Assembly (NCBI GenBank): GCA_030824555.1
Contig: JAVBXK010000077.1
Span: forward strand, 1 to 42,853
Origin: a bacterium
GTDB taxonomy: Bacteria > Pseudomonadota > Gammaproteobacteria > Burkholderiales > Burkholderiaceae_C
Direction of reading: 5' to 3'
Length of the DNA: 42,853 bases
The translations under genes were made by a program, and so were the position numbers. Below the pieces are notes generated by a model. That model saw only the letters and a list, made by a program, of their open reading frames with translations. It searched no databases and was not told the DNA's origin. This document shows positions 35,393 through 42,853 of this stretch, one piece after another; positions within the stretch are counted from its first letter, which is position 1, and the number at the start of each line of letters is the position of its first letter.

Positions 35393-35829
35393 TGGACATT
35401 CACGAAATCCTCAAACAATTGCCGCACCGTTACCCCATTTTGCTGGTGGACCGCGTGCTGGAAATCGAAAAAGGCAAGCGCATCAAGGCGCTGAAAAACG
35501 TGTCCATCAACGAGCCCCACTTTGTTGGGCATTTTCCGCATCGGCCGGTCATGCCTGGCGTGCTGATGCTGGAGGCGCTGGCCCAAGCTGCTGCGTTGCT
35601 TTCATTCGATGCGCAAGGTGTCTCGCCTGACAATAAAACAGTGTATTACTTTGCTGGCATCGACAGTGCCCGATTCAAGCGCCCGGTGGAGCCGGGTGAT
35701 CAATTGATACTCAACGTCGAACTCTTGCGCTCGAAAGCCGGTATCTACAAGTTCAAGGGGCTGGCTACGGTGAATGGCGAAGTTGCTGCCGAAGCCGAGC
35801 TGATGTGCACCATGCGCACCGTGGCTTGA
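35389..35829 (+). CDS. fabZ: 3-hydroxyacyl-ACP dehydratase FabZ
   Basis: FabZ dehydrates 3-hydroxyacyl-ACP in fatty-acid elongation and competes with LpxA/LpxD for hydroxyacyl-ACP. The 146-residue hot-dog protein shows [13 protein letters not shown], then catalytic His48 in [26 protein letters not shown] with Glu62, and [22 protein letters not shown] 35389 overlaps the lpxD stop. It lies between lpxD and lpxA, the conserved order, which keeps the two uses of hydroxyacyl-ACP in balance. Confidence 0.97.
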   Translation: MMDIHEILKQLPHRYPILLVDRVLEIEKGKRIKALKNVSINEPHFVGHFPHRPVMPGVLMLEALAQAAALLSFDAQGVSPDNKTVYYFAGIDSARFKRPVEPGDQLILNVELLRSKAGIYKFKGLATVNGEVAAEAELMCTMRTVA

Positions 35830-35862
35830 GCATTCACAACGCATTGACAGGTTGGTCTTATC

Positions 35863-36657
35863 GTGACGTTGATTCACCCTACCGCACTGATTGATTCGGC
35901 TGCCCAACTGGACAGCTCCGTGACCGTTGGTCCCTACACCGTTATCGGGCCACATGTTCGCATCGGGGCAGGTACCACGGTGGGCGCTCACTGCGTGATT
36001 GAAGGGCACACCACCATCGGGTGCGACAACCGCATTTTTCAATTCAATTCCTTGGGGGCGATACCACAGGACAAAAAATACGCGGGCGAGCCGTGCGAGC
36101 TTGTCATCGGTGACCGCAACACCATCCGCGAGTTTTGCACCTTCAACATCGGCTCACCTGGCGACCAAGGTGTGACCAAGTTGGGCAGTGACAACTGGAT
36201 CATGGCCTATGTTCACCTTGCCCATGATTGCATTGTGGGCAACCACACCATTTTTGCCAACAACGCCTCGTTGGCTGGGCATGTGCAAGTGGGTGATTGG
36301 GTGATATTGGGTGGGTTCACAGGTGTGCACCAGTTCCTGCGAATCGGTGCCCATGCCATGACGGCCATGTGCTCATGCGTGTTGGCCGATGTGCCGCCGT
36401 TTGTCATGGCCCAAGGGCACCCCGCTGCAGCCCGCTCCATGAATTTCGAAGGCTTGCGTCGACGTGGGTTTTCGCCTGAGCGCATCAGCGCTGTCAAAGC
36501 CATGCACAAGGCGTTGTACCGAGATGACCTGACACTGGTGCAAGCCCAGGTTCAAATTGAAACTTTGAACCTGCGCTACCCAGACGCCGATGCTGACGTG
36601 CGCACGATGCTTGACTTCCTGGCGGGTGTGTCGGCTCAGCGCGGCATCGTCCGTTGA
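35863..36657 (+). CDS. lpxA: UDP-N-acetylglucosamine O-acyltransferase LpxA
   Basis: LpxA carries out the first step of lipid A synthesis. The 264-residue product is a hexapeptide-repeat left-handed helix ([20 protein letters not shown] onward) with [28 protein letters not shown], the catalytic region [28 protein letters not shown] and a C-terminal helical domain ([17 protein letters not shown]). GTG 35863 begins exactly at the repeats, with AGGT upstream. lpxB follows after 28 bp. Confidence 0.97.
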   Translation: MTLIHPTALIDSAAQLDSSVTVGPYTVIGPHVRIGAGTTVGAHCVIEGHTTIGCDNRIFQFNSLGAIPQDKKYAGEPCELVIGDRNTIREFCTFNIGSPGDQGVTKLGSDNWIMAYVHLAHDCIVGNHTIFANNASLAGHVQVGDWVILGGFTGVHQFLRIGAHAMTAMCSCVLADVPPFVMAQGHPAAARSMNFEGLRRRGFSPERISAVKAMHKALYRDDLTLVQAQVQIETLNLRYPDADADVRTMLDFLAGVSAQRGIVR

Positions 36658-36685
36658 GCCTGCCCGGTGCATCGGTAGGGCACGC

Positions 36686-37924
36686 ATGAATGGTGTTGCT
36701 CCAGACTTGGCCGTGGTTGCCGGCGAAACCTCGGGTGATTTGCTGGCCGCGGTGGTGCTGAAGGGCCTTCGGGCGCGTCACCCGCAGTGGGAAACGGCAG
36801 GTATTGGTGGCCCAGCCATGGGTCAGCATGGTTTCAACGCATGGTGGCCGAGCGAGAAGCTGGCGGTGCGTGGTTATGTTGAAGTGCTGCGGCATTACCG
36901 TGAAATTGTCGGTATCCGGGACGGGCTGCAGCAAAGGCTGTTGGCGCAGCCACCGCGGCTGTTCATGGGCGTCGATGCGCCCGATTTCAACCTCAAGCTG
37001 GAGCATGTGCTCAAGTCCCGGGGCGTGCCGGTGGTCCATTTAGTGTGTCCGTCCATCTGGGCCTGGCGGCCAGAGCGCATCGATCAACTCAAGGCCAGCA
37101 CCGATCATGTGCTGTGTATTTTTCCGTTCGAACCGGCGTTGCTCGCCAAGGCGGGCATCGATGCGACTTACGTGGGCCATCCGCTCGCACCCTTGATTCC
37201 GATGGAGCCGGACCAGCGGGCTGCGCGCACAGCGTTGGGACTGCCTGGCAGCTCACCCGTGGTGGCTTTGCTGCCCGGTAGCCGGGCTTCTGAAGTCAAG
37301 TACCTGCTTCCCAGGTTTATGGCAGCTGCAGCGCTTGTGCTGAAAGAAAAGCCTGCTATGCGTTTTGTATTGCCCGCATTGCCTGCATTGCGGGGTGAGA
37401 TCGATCGGCAGGTGCACGCCAGCGGATTGGCCGGTGCCATCACCGTGGTCAACGGACAGTCGCATGCTGTGCTGGCCGCGTGCGACGTGACGCTCATTGC
37501 CAGTGGCACCGCCACCCTGGAAGCCGCGCTGTTCAAGCGGCCCATGGTCATCGCCTACAACATGCACTGGTTGAGCTGGCTCATCATGCGGCGCAAAAAA
37601 ATGCAACCCTGGGTGGGTTTGCCCAACATCCTGTGCAGCGAGTTTGTCGTGCCGGAGTTGTTGCAAGACCGTGCCACGCCAGCCGCCTTGGCAGCTGAAG
37701 TGCTTGCCTGGTTCGACGCGCCTGTGCGTGTGGCACAGGTGAAGCAGCGCTTTGTGGAACTTCACGTCACCTTGATGCGTGACACGGTTGCCCTGGCGTG
37801 TGGGGTGATTGAACGCCTGATGACCCCGCCCGAGTCCAAGCGTGGACCTGAACCCGCTGGGTCAGAGGCCAATCATGCCCTGGAAAATGCTGGATCTACC
37901 CGCAACCCAAAGGCCGATTCATGA
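36686..37924 (+). CDS. lpxB: Lipid-A-disaccharide synthase
   Basis: LpxB joins two lipid A monosaccharides at the inner face of the inner membrane. The 412-residue GT-B protein shows [111 protein letters not shown] and a closing [11 protein letters not shown] 36686 has AGGG 5 nt upstream; the longer frame into lpxA is rejected. A tail of about 30 residues after the enzyme core is unlike typical LpxB. The stop overlaps rnhB as ATGA. Confidence 0.96.
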   Translation: MNGVAPDLAVVAGETSGDLLAAVVLKGLRARHPQWETAGIGGPAMGQHGFNAWWPSEKLAVRGYVEVLRHYREIVGIRDGLQQRLLAQPPRLFMGVDAPDFNLKLEHVLKSRGVPVVHLVCPSIWAWRPERIDQLKASTDHVLCIFPFEPALLAKAGIDATYVGHPLAPLIPMEPDQRAARTALGLPGSSPVVALLPGSRASEVKYLLPRFMAAAALVLKEKPAMRFVLPALPALRGEIDRQVHASGLAGAITVVNGQSHAVLAACDVTLIASGTATLEAALFKRPMVIAYNMHWLSWLIMRRKKMQPWVGLPNILCSEFVVPELLQDRATPAALAAEVLAWFDAPVRVAQVKQRFVELHVTLMRDTVALACGVIERLMTPPESKRGPEPAGSEANHALENAGSTRNPKADS

Positions 37925-38634
37925 GCCGCCGTAAGGCAGACGCTGCGTCCAAAGTCACACGCAAACCAACACGCAATCCGGTGATTCAGGTTCCCCTGTG
38001 CTGGGACGGACCAGGCTTGCTGGCGGGCGTGGACGAGGCGGGCAGAGGCCCCTTGGCGGGGCCGGTGGTGGCAGCAGCCGTCATCCTGGACGACAGGCAG
38101 CCCATCCGCGGACTGGCAGATTCCAAGAAGCTGTCGGCAGCCAGGCGCGAGGCCCTGTTCGATGAAATCCGAGCCAAGGCCCTGTGCTGCTCGGTGGCGC
38201 AGGCCAGTGTGGCCGAAATCGATTCGCTCAACATCCTGCAGGCCACCATGCTGGCCATGAAGCGCGCCGTCGAAGGTCTGCGGTTGATGCCGGGCAAGGT
38301 GCTGGTCGATGGCAACCGCTTGCCGCCCATCAACGTGCTGGCCGAAGCCATCGTGAAGGGTGATGACAAGGTGCCCGCCATTTCCGCTGCATCCATCCTG
38401 GCCAAGGTCACCCGTGACCGGTTGTTGCTGGAGCTGGATGCCATCCACCCAGGGTACGGCTTTGCAAAGCACAAGGGGTATGGCACAGCCGATCACTTGG
38501 TTGCACTCCAACGCCTTGGCCCCACCGAACATCACCGCCGCTCGTTTGCACCGGTTGCGGCTGCTCACGAGGTGCACGGTTCACGGTTGCCAGCTGTGCA
38601 AACGGCTCAGGCTGTACCAGAATGCAAACCATGA
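37921..38634 (+). CDS. rnhB: Ribonuclease HII
   Basis: RNase HII cuts RNA of RNA-DNA hybrids and starts removal of single ribonucleotides in DNA. The 237-residue product has [19 protein letters not shown] with Asp38 and Glu39, [20 protein letters not shown], and [17 protein letters not shown], then [15 protein letters not shown]. An extra 30 basic residues precede the core and the tail is slightly long. ATG 37921 overlaps the lpxB stop. Its place after lpxB is conserved in proteobacteria. Confidence 0.96.
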   Translation: MSRRKADAASKVTRKPTRNPVIQVPLCWDGPGLLAGVDEAGRGPLAGPVVAAAVILDDRQPIRGLADSKKLSAARREALFDEIRAKALCCSVAQASVAEIDSLNILQATMLAMKRAVEGLRLMPGKVLVDGNRLPPINVLAEAIVKGDDKVPAISAASILAKVTRDRLLLELDAIHPGYGFAKHKGYGTADHLVALQRLGPTEHHRRSFAPVAAAHEVHGSRLPAVQTAQAVPECKP

Positions 38635-39398
38635 CCCCGGTGCAGACCATCACCTCACGCGACAACCCGTTGCTCAAGCGCATTCGGCAGCTTGTTCGCG
38701 ACCCTGGCGCTTACCGCAAACTCGGGCAAGTCTGGCTGGAGGGTGACCACCTGATCCGTGCGGTACAGGCTCGCCGTCAAGCACCACCTTTGGTGGTGGT
38801 TTGTGAGTCAAAATGGCCTTCACCGCTTTTGGATATTGATGTTTCAGCTACCAAAATTGTGGTAGTGCCAGATGCATTGATGCGCGAACTCAGTGCGCTG
38901 GACACCCCTTCGCACATGGGCTGTCTGATTGACTTGCCTGCCACTTCGGTGGTTGCGCCGGGCGAACCCACCGTGATCCTCGACCGGGTGCAAGATGCCG
39001 GTAACGTCGGTTCCATCTTGCGCAGTGCGGCTGCATTTGGCTACAGCCAGGTGCTTGCCCTGAAAGGCACGGCTGGCCTGTGGACGGGGAAGGTGTTGCG
39101 CGCGGGCATGGGGGCCCACTTCGGGTTGCGGTTGTCAGAAGGTTTGTCCGATGCCGATTTGGATGCGTTGGCCCTGCCGCTGGTCGTCACCAGTTCTCAC
39201 CAGGGCGAATGGGTGCATCGCGCCAGTTTGCCTTGGCCTTGTGCGTGGGTGCTAGGTCACGAAGGGCAAGGCGTGTCAGCGGCGTTGCAGGCACGCGCTG
39301 CGCACCACATCCGCATTGCACAGCCGGGTGGCGAAGAGTCTTTGAATGTGGCGGCTGCGGCTGCCATTTGCCTGTACGCCAGTGCACCCAAGCCATGA
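38631..39398 (+). CDS. SpoU-family RNA 2'-O-methyltransferase
   Basis: A TrmH/SpoU-type knotted methyltransferase of 255 residues from ATG 38631, which overlaps the rnhB stop as ATGA (ATG 38622 is also in frame). The N-terminal substrate-binding part starts [16 protein letters not shown] with [11 protein letters not shown]; the SPOUT domain shows [34 protein letters not shown] and the knot segment [18 protein letters not shown], which binds S-adenosylmethionine. Its target rRNA or tRNA site is unknown; it resembles RlmB-like proteins. Copy C of the AT-rich repeat encodes residues about 58-79, a variable linker before the SPOUT domain. The stop overlaps the next in-frame ATG. Confidence 0.93.
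   Translation: MTPVQTITSRDNPLLKRIRQLVRDPGAYRKLGQVWLEGDHLIRAVQARRQAPPLVVVCESKWPSPLLDIDVSATKIVVVPDALMRELSALDTPSHMGCLIDLPATSVVAPGEPTVILDRVQDAGNVGSILRSAAAFGYSQVLALKGTAGLWTGKVLRAGMGAHFGLRLSEGLSDADLDALALPLVVTSSHQGEWVHRASLPWPCAWVLGHEGQGVSAALQARAAHHIRIAQPGGEESLNVAAAAAICLYASAPKP
38802..38866 (-). repeat. AT-rich short repeat, copy C (inside SpoU gene)
   Basis: Minus strand: TAGCT (38850-38846), 17 nt, AAGCG (38828-38824), 5 nt, GGCC (38818-38815), then ATTTTGACTCA. The geometry equals copy A exactly. Here the element is antisense to the host gene, yet the frame stays open and encodes [19 protein letters not shown]. Confidence 0.6.
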
Positions 39399-39466
39399 CC
39401 ATCGGTGCCACACCCTTCAGCCGGTTGGATGACCTTTTGTCAGGCGGCCCTGTTTCGTGCACGAAG

Positions 39467-40135
39467 ATGGCGAAACGGGTTGTGGTCATTGGGTTGGTAT
39501 GGTGTTGCGTGTCGGGCGTCAATGCCGTCACGCCTGTGAGCGACCCAACCGTGGCACCCGTCTCACTGGCCGCAGCCGAAGCCGACAAGGCAGTTGTTCC
39601 CGAGGCAGTGCCTGCCGATCCTGTGGCCCTGCCACCGCCCCGGCTGGTGGTGTCAGCCGATGGCAAAGAGATCATCGATGCCAAAGCCAAGCTCGCCTGG
39701 CGGCGGTGTGTGGAGGGCATGATCTGGTTTGGCAGCAGGTGTACCGGGCGTGCCAAGACGTTCACCATGATCGAGGCGCAGGCACTGGTCACGGCTCAAG
39801 GCAAGGCCACGGGTCAGCGCTGGCGCCTGCCTCACATACCCGAACTGAAGACCCTGCTGGACAAATCGCACACGGGTCGGGGTGCGATGGTCGATGCTGC
39901 TTTGTTCCCCGCCACGCCGGCGAACTGGCACTGGTCGGCGTCGGTCAGCGTGGGGGCGGGTGGTGTGGTCAACCAGTACAACTACGGCAACATCATGTCG
40001 GGGGTGACGCCCGGGAATGCCAATCAGCTCAAGGCGCTGGAAGGCTGGGGCTTCAACTTCGCCACGGGTGAGGCTTCTGGCGGCATCAGCAAACGCGATG
40101 CACTCTACGTTCGACTGGTCAGACCGCATTTCTGA
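39467..40135 (+). CDS. Secreted DUF1566-domain protein
   Basis: A 222-residue protein with a C-terminal DUF1566/Lcl-type domain, found in many secreted bacterial proteins of unknown role. Seen: ATG 39467 opens a signal peptide (MAKRVVVIGLVWCCVSGVNA), then a Pro/Ala-rich linker to about 60, then LAWRRCVEGMIWFGSRCTG, RWRLPHIPELKTLLD, AALFPATPANWHWSASVS and a closing YVRLVRPHF, the typical DUF1566 ending. An alternative ATG at 39395 overlaps the SpoU stop but would put 24 polar residues before the signal peptide. It closes the long core block; the carA leader follows. Confidence 0.82.
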   Translation: MAKRVVVIGLVWCCVSGVNAVTPVSDPTVAPVSLAAAEADKAVVPEAVPADPVALPPPRLVVSADGKEIIDAKAKLAWRRCVEGMIWFGSRCTGRAKTFTMIEAQALVTAQGKATGQRWRLPHIPELKTLLDKSHTGRGAMVDAALFPATPANWHWSASVSVGAGGVVNQYNYGNIMSGVTPGNANQLKALEGWGFNFATGEASGGISKRDALYVRLVRPHF

Positions 40136-40207
40136 TACTGCACCCAAAGAGTGCAAGTCACGTGGGGTTTTCATAGGGGGTAACCCGGATGCAGGGGGCT
40201 GCGCGCC

Positions 40208-40213
40208 TATAAT
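40208..40213 (+). promoter_or_regulatory. -10 box of carA promoter
   Basis: A perfect TATAAT about 150 bp before the carA GTG. No good -35 is seen at 16-18 bp, so the promoter may need an activator or be weak. It implies an untranslated leader of about 140 nt. Confidence 0.55.
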
Positions 40214-40285
40214 CAAAAGGTTTACCCGCAACTTTTGTGCACCGCAGCGAAGTCGTTCGCTCGACCCCGCCCATTGCAGCATCAG

Positions 40286-40345
40286 GCAGCGCCTTTGACG
40301 AGTGCGCAGCGCCCGGTTGACTCGCAAAATGGGGGCGGTGCGCTG
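40286..40345 (+). promoter_or_regulatory. carA leader with repeated GCAGCGCC elements
   Basis: GCAGCGCC plus TTTGAC (40286-40299) is echoed by GCAGCGCC plus CGGTTGAC (40306-40321). A single GCGCTG (40340-40345), just before the AGGAGA ribosome site of carA, can pair with CAGCGC of either copy. This allows two alternative hairpins before the start codon; any control by them is conjecture. Confidence 0.3.
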
Positions 40346-40361
40346 ACAACAGGAGAATCCC

Positions 40362-41531
40362 GTGCACCCCGTCCATCCAAAAGCCATCCTTGCTCTGGCA
40401 GACGGCACGGTCTTTATTGGTCAGTCCATTGGTGCCCCCGGTCAAACCGTGGGCGAGGTGGTGTTCAACACCGCCATCACCGGCTACCAGGAAATCCTCA
40501 CCGACCCCAGCTACTGCCAGCAGATCGTCACACTGACGTACCCGCACATCGGCAACTACGGGGTCAATGAAGAAGATGTCGAGGCGCGCAAAGTGTTTGC
40601 CGCCGGCCTCATCATCAAAGACCTGCCTTTGCTCGCGTCGAATTTTCGCAAGACGCTCACACTGTCCGATTACCTCAACCGCGAAGGCACAGTGGCCATC
40701 GCCAACATCGACACCCGCGCGCTGACCCGCCGCTTGCGCACCCACGGTGCTCAGAACGGCTGCATCCTGGCGCTGGCCGATGGCGAGGTCGTGACCGACG
40801 AGGTCAAAGCCCGTGCCGTGGCCGCTGCCCAGGCCGCACCCAGCATGGCTGGGTTGGACTTGGCCAAGGTGGTGTCGGGTGCCCAAGGCTACGACTGGAC
40901 ACAGGCTGAATGGCAACTGGCCCGTGCCGATGGCACGCCCGGCTATGGCGAACAAGCCGCCCCGCGTTTCCATGTGGTGGCCTACGACTTCGGCGTGAAG
41001 TACAACATCCTGCGCATGTTGGCCGAGCGGGGCTGCAAGGTCACCGTGGTGCCCGCACAGACACCTGCTGCCGACGTGCTGAAGCACAAGCCTGATGGCG
41101 TGTTTTTGTCCAACGGCCCTGGTGACCCGGAGCCCTGCGACTACGCCATTGCTGCTGCAGCCGAACTGATTGAAACCGGCGTGCCCACCTTCGGCATTTG
41201 CCTGGGCCACCAGATCATGGCGTTGGCCAGTGGAGCCAAAACCTTCAAGATGAAGTTCGGCCACCACGGTGCCAACCATCCGGTCAAAGACCTGGACACG
41301 GGCCGCGTCAGCATCACCAGCCAGAACCACGGTTTTGCTGTTGACGAAAAAACACTGCCAGCCAACCTGCGCCCCACACACATCAGTCTGTTCGACGGCA
41401 CGCTGCAAGGTCTGGCCCGCACCGACAAGCCCGCGTTCTGCTTCCAGGGTCACCCTGAGGCCTCGCCCGGTCCACACGACATCGCTTACCTGTTCGACCG
41501 CTTCATCGGCCTGATGGAAGCCAAAGCATGA
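40362..41531 (+). CDS. carA: Carbamoyl-phosphate synthase small subunit
   Basis: CarA is the glutamine amidotransferase part of carbamoyl-phosphate synthase, which feeds arginine and pyrimidine synthesis. The 389-residue product has the CarA-specific N-terminal domain ([35 protein letters not shown]) and the class I glutaminase: GICLGHQ with Cys280, and His364 and Glu366 in [14 protein letters not shown] 40362 follows AGGAGA at ideal spacing. The stop overlaps the exporter gene as ATGA, and carB follows that. Confidence 0.97.
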   Translation: MHPVHPKAILALADGTVFIGQSIGAPGQTVGEVVFNTAITGYQEILTDPSYCQQIVTLTYPHIGNYGVNEEDVEARKVFAAGLIIKDLPLLASNFRKTLTLSDYLNREGTVAIANIDTRALTRRLRTHGAQNGCILALADGEVVTDEVKARAVAAAQAAPSMAGLDLAKVVSGAQGYDWTQAEWQLARADGTPGYGEQAAPRFHVVAYDFGVKYNILRMLAERGCKVTVVPAQTPAADVLKHKPDGVFLSNGPGDPEPCDYAIAAAAELIETGVPTFGICLGHQIMALASGAKTFKMKFGHHGANHPVKDLDTGRVSITSQNHGFAVDEKTLPANLRPTHISLFDGTLQGLARTDKPAFCFQGHPEASPGPHDIAYLFDRFIGLMEAKA

Positions 41532-42187
41532 GCTTTTACGGCGTCACCGACATCTGGACATATGTGCTGGGCGCACTGGGCATCATTTTGTTGCCCGGCC
41601 CCAACTCGCTGTTCGTGCTGTCGGTGGCCACGGCGCGTGGGGTCAAGGCCGGTTACCAGGGGGCCATGGGCGTGTTCGTGGGCGACACCATTTTGCTCAC
41701 GCTCACCGCTCTGGGTGCCGCCAGTTTGCTGCGTGCCTACCCGGCGTTGTTCCTGGTGGTGAAGTACGTGGGCGCGGGCTACCTGGCCTGGGTGGGGTTG
41801 AACCTGATTCGGTCTGCTTTCCTTGCCTGGCGTGCCCCGGTGGCTGCGTCGTCGGCAGCGGTGGCTGAAACTCCTGCTCACCTGGCCCACCCGTTCAAGC
41901 GGGCGCTGGTCATCAGCCTGCTCAACCCCAAGGCCATTTTGTTTTTGTTGTCGTTCTTCGTGCAGTTCATCGACCCGACCTACGAAACACCCGCCGTGCC
42001 CTTTCTGATATTGAGCGCCATCGTCATGGCGTTCAGTGCCCTTTATTTGTCTGCCCTGATTTTTGCCGGTGTTCGACTGGCACAGGCCTTCCGCCGACGC
42101 CAGCGCTTGTCAGCCGGCCTGTCCAGCGGTGTGGGCGGCCTGTTTGTGTGGTTCGGCGCCAAGCTGGCCACCGCAAGCCTGAACTGA
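41528..42187 (+). CDS. LysE/RhtB-family amino-acid exporter (LeuE-like)
   Basis: A 219-residue membrane exporter with about six hydrophobic segments. It shows the family start [37 protein letters not shown] and [21 protein letters not shown], both LysE/RhtB signatures. LeuE of E. coli exports leucine and other small hydrophobic amino acids; the substrate here is not known. It sits inside the carAB operon with ATGA coupling to carA and 43 bp before carB, so it is very likely co-expressed with pyrimidine/arginine synthesis. A linker of Ala/Val near 100-118 is long. Confidence 0.92.
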   Translation: MSFYGVTDIWTYVLGALGIILLPGPNSLFVLSVATARGVKAGYQGAMGVFVGDTILLTLTALGAASLLRAYPALFLVVKYVGAGYLAWVGLNLIRSAFLAWRAPVAASSAAVAETPAHLAHPFKRALVISLLNPKAILFLLSFFVQFIDPTYETPAVPFLILSAIVMAFSALYLSALIFAGVRLAQAFRRRQRLSAGLSSGVGGLFVWFGAKLATASLN

Positions 42188-42230
42188 CCCGCAGCCTGAA
42201 GCAATCATAAAAATACACAAGTAGCGAAAC

Positions 42231-42853
<623 letters not shown>

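Noticed and set aside
39080-39466. Longer version of the DUF1566 protein running back into the SpoU gene
   Set aside because: The upstream part overlaps the SpoU gene out of frame; a signal peptide at 39467 marks the start.

Overview
The window looks like chromosomal core DNA of a GC-rich betaproteobacterium, most likely order Burkholderiales, family Comamonadaceae. This is inferred from gene order and protein character, not from a database search. The order rpsB-tsf-pyrH-frr-uppS-cdsA-dxr-rseP-bamA-skp-lpxD-fabZ-lpxA-lpxB-rnhB-(SpoU methyltransferase) is the classic proteobacterial translation/isoprenoid/outer-membrane block. The mfd/ispD-ispF/OmpR-type two-component order and the PhaR and 3-hydroxybutyrate dehydrogenase genes (polyhydroxybutyrate metabolism) fit Comamonadaceae. 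I see no phage, insertion sequence, integrase, CRISPR array or rRNA operon.

Layout. 1-2436 (minus): an ABC-F ATPase cut by the left edge, then a membrane acyltransferase whose DNA is less GC-rich than its neighbours. 2660-6253 (minus): mfd. 6484-7943 (plus): ispD-ispF, which converge on a minus-strand histidine kinase/response regulator pair (7911-10204). 10468-11190 (plus): a secreted SIMPL-domain protein. 11228-11998 (minus): bdhA. 12129-15406 (plus): an alpha/beta hydrolase coupled to relA. 15468-15544: tRNA-Val(GAC). 15672-17628: phaR and rimO. 17884-17968 (minus): tRNA-Leu(CAG) with its own terminator. 18001-20893 (plus): rnr and a YggT-family gene. 20933-23932 (minus): nnr and a DadA-like oxidase. 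24194-40135 (plus): the long core block from rpsB to a DUF1566 protein. 40362-42853 (plus): carA, a LysE-type exporter, and carB cut by the right edge. No gene-free stretch exceeds 300 bases; the largest gaps (968-1236, 2437-2659, 6254-6483, 10205-10467, 17629-17883, 23933-24193, 40136-40361) are covered where they hold anything visible.

How the genes work together. ispD, ispF, dxr and uppS supply isoprenoid precursors and the undecaprenyl carrier. cdsA supplies CDP-diacylglycerol. lpxD, fabZ, lpxA and lpxB make lipid A, and bamA, skp and rseP handle outer-membrane proteins and envelope stress. rpsB, tsf, frr, rimO, the tRNAs, rnr and relA serve translation, RNA turnover and the stringent response. 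Many junctions are ATGA, TGATG or TAATG overlaps, so translational coupling is widespread.

The most unusual signal is a family of short AT-rich elements, about 50-70 bp, that sit inside coding genes. Four islands share the same geometry (TAGC[T/A], 17 nt, A[A/T]GCG, 4-5 nt, then GGCC or GTGC, then an A/T run). They lie in mfd, nnr, the SpoU methyltransferase and the SIMPL gene. In mfd the element falls in an insert that accounts for the extra length of the protein; in the SIMPL gene it encodes almost the whole signal peptide. This suggests a small repeat that has been domesticated as protein-coding sequence. Other oddities are a 6-bp tandem repeat that extends the IspF N-terminus, a histidine kinase with a low-complexity tail overlapping ispF, a strong orphan inverted repeat after rimO, and an exporter inserted between carA and carB.
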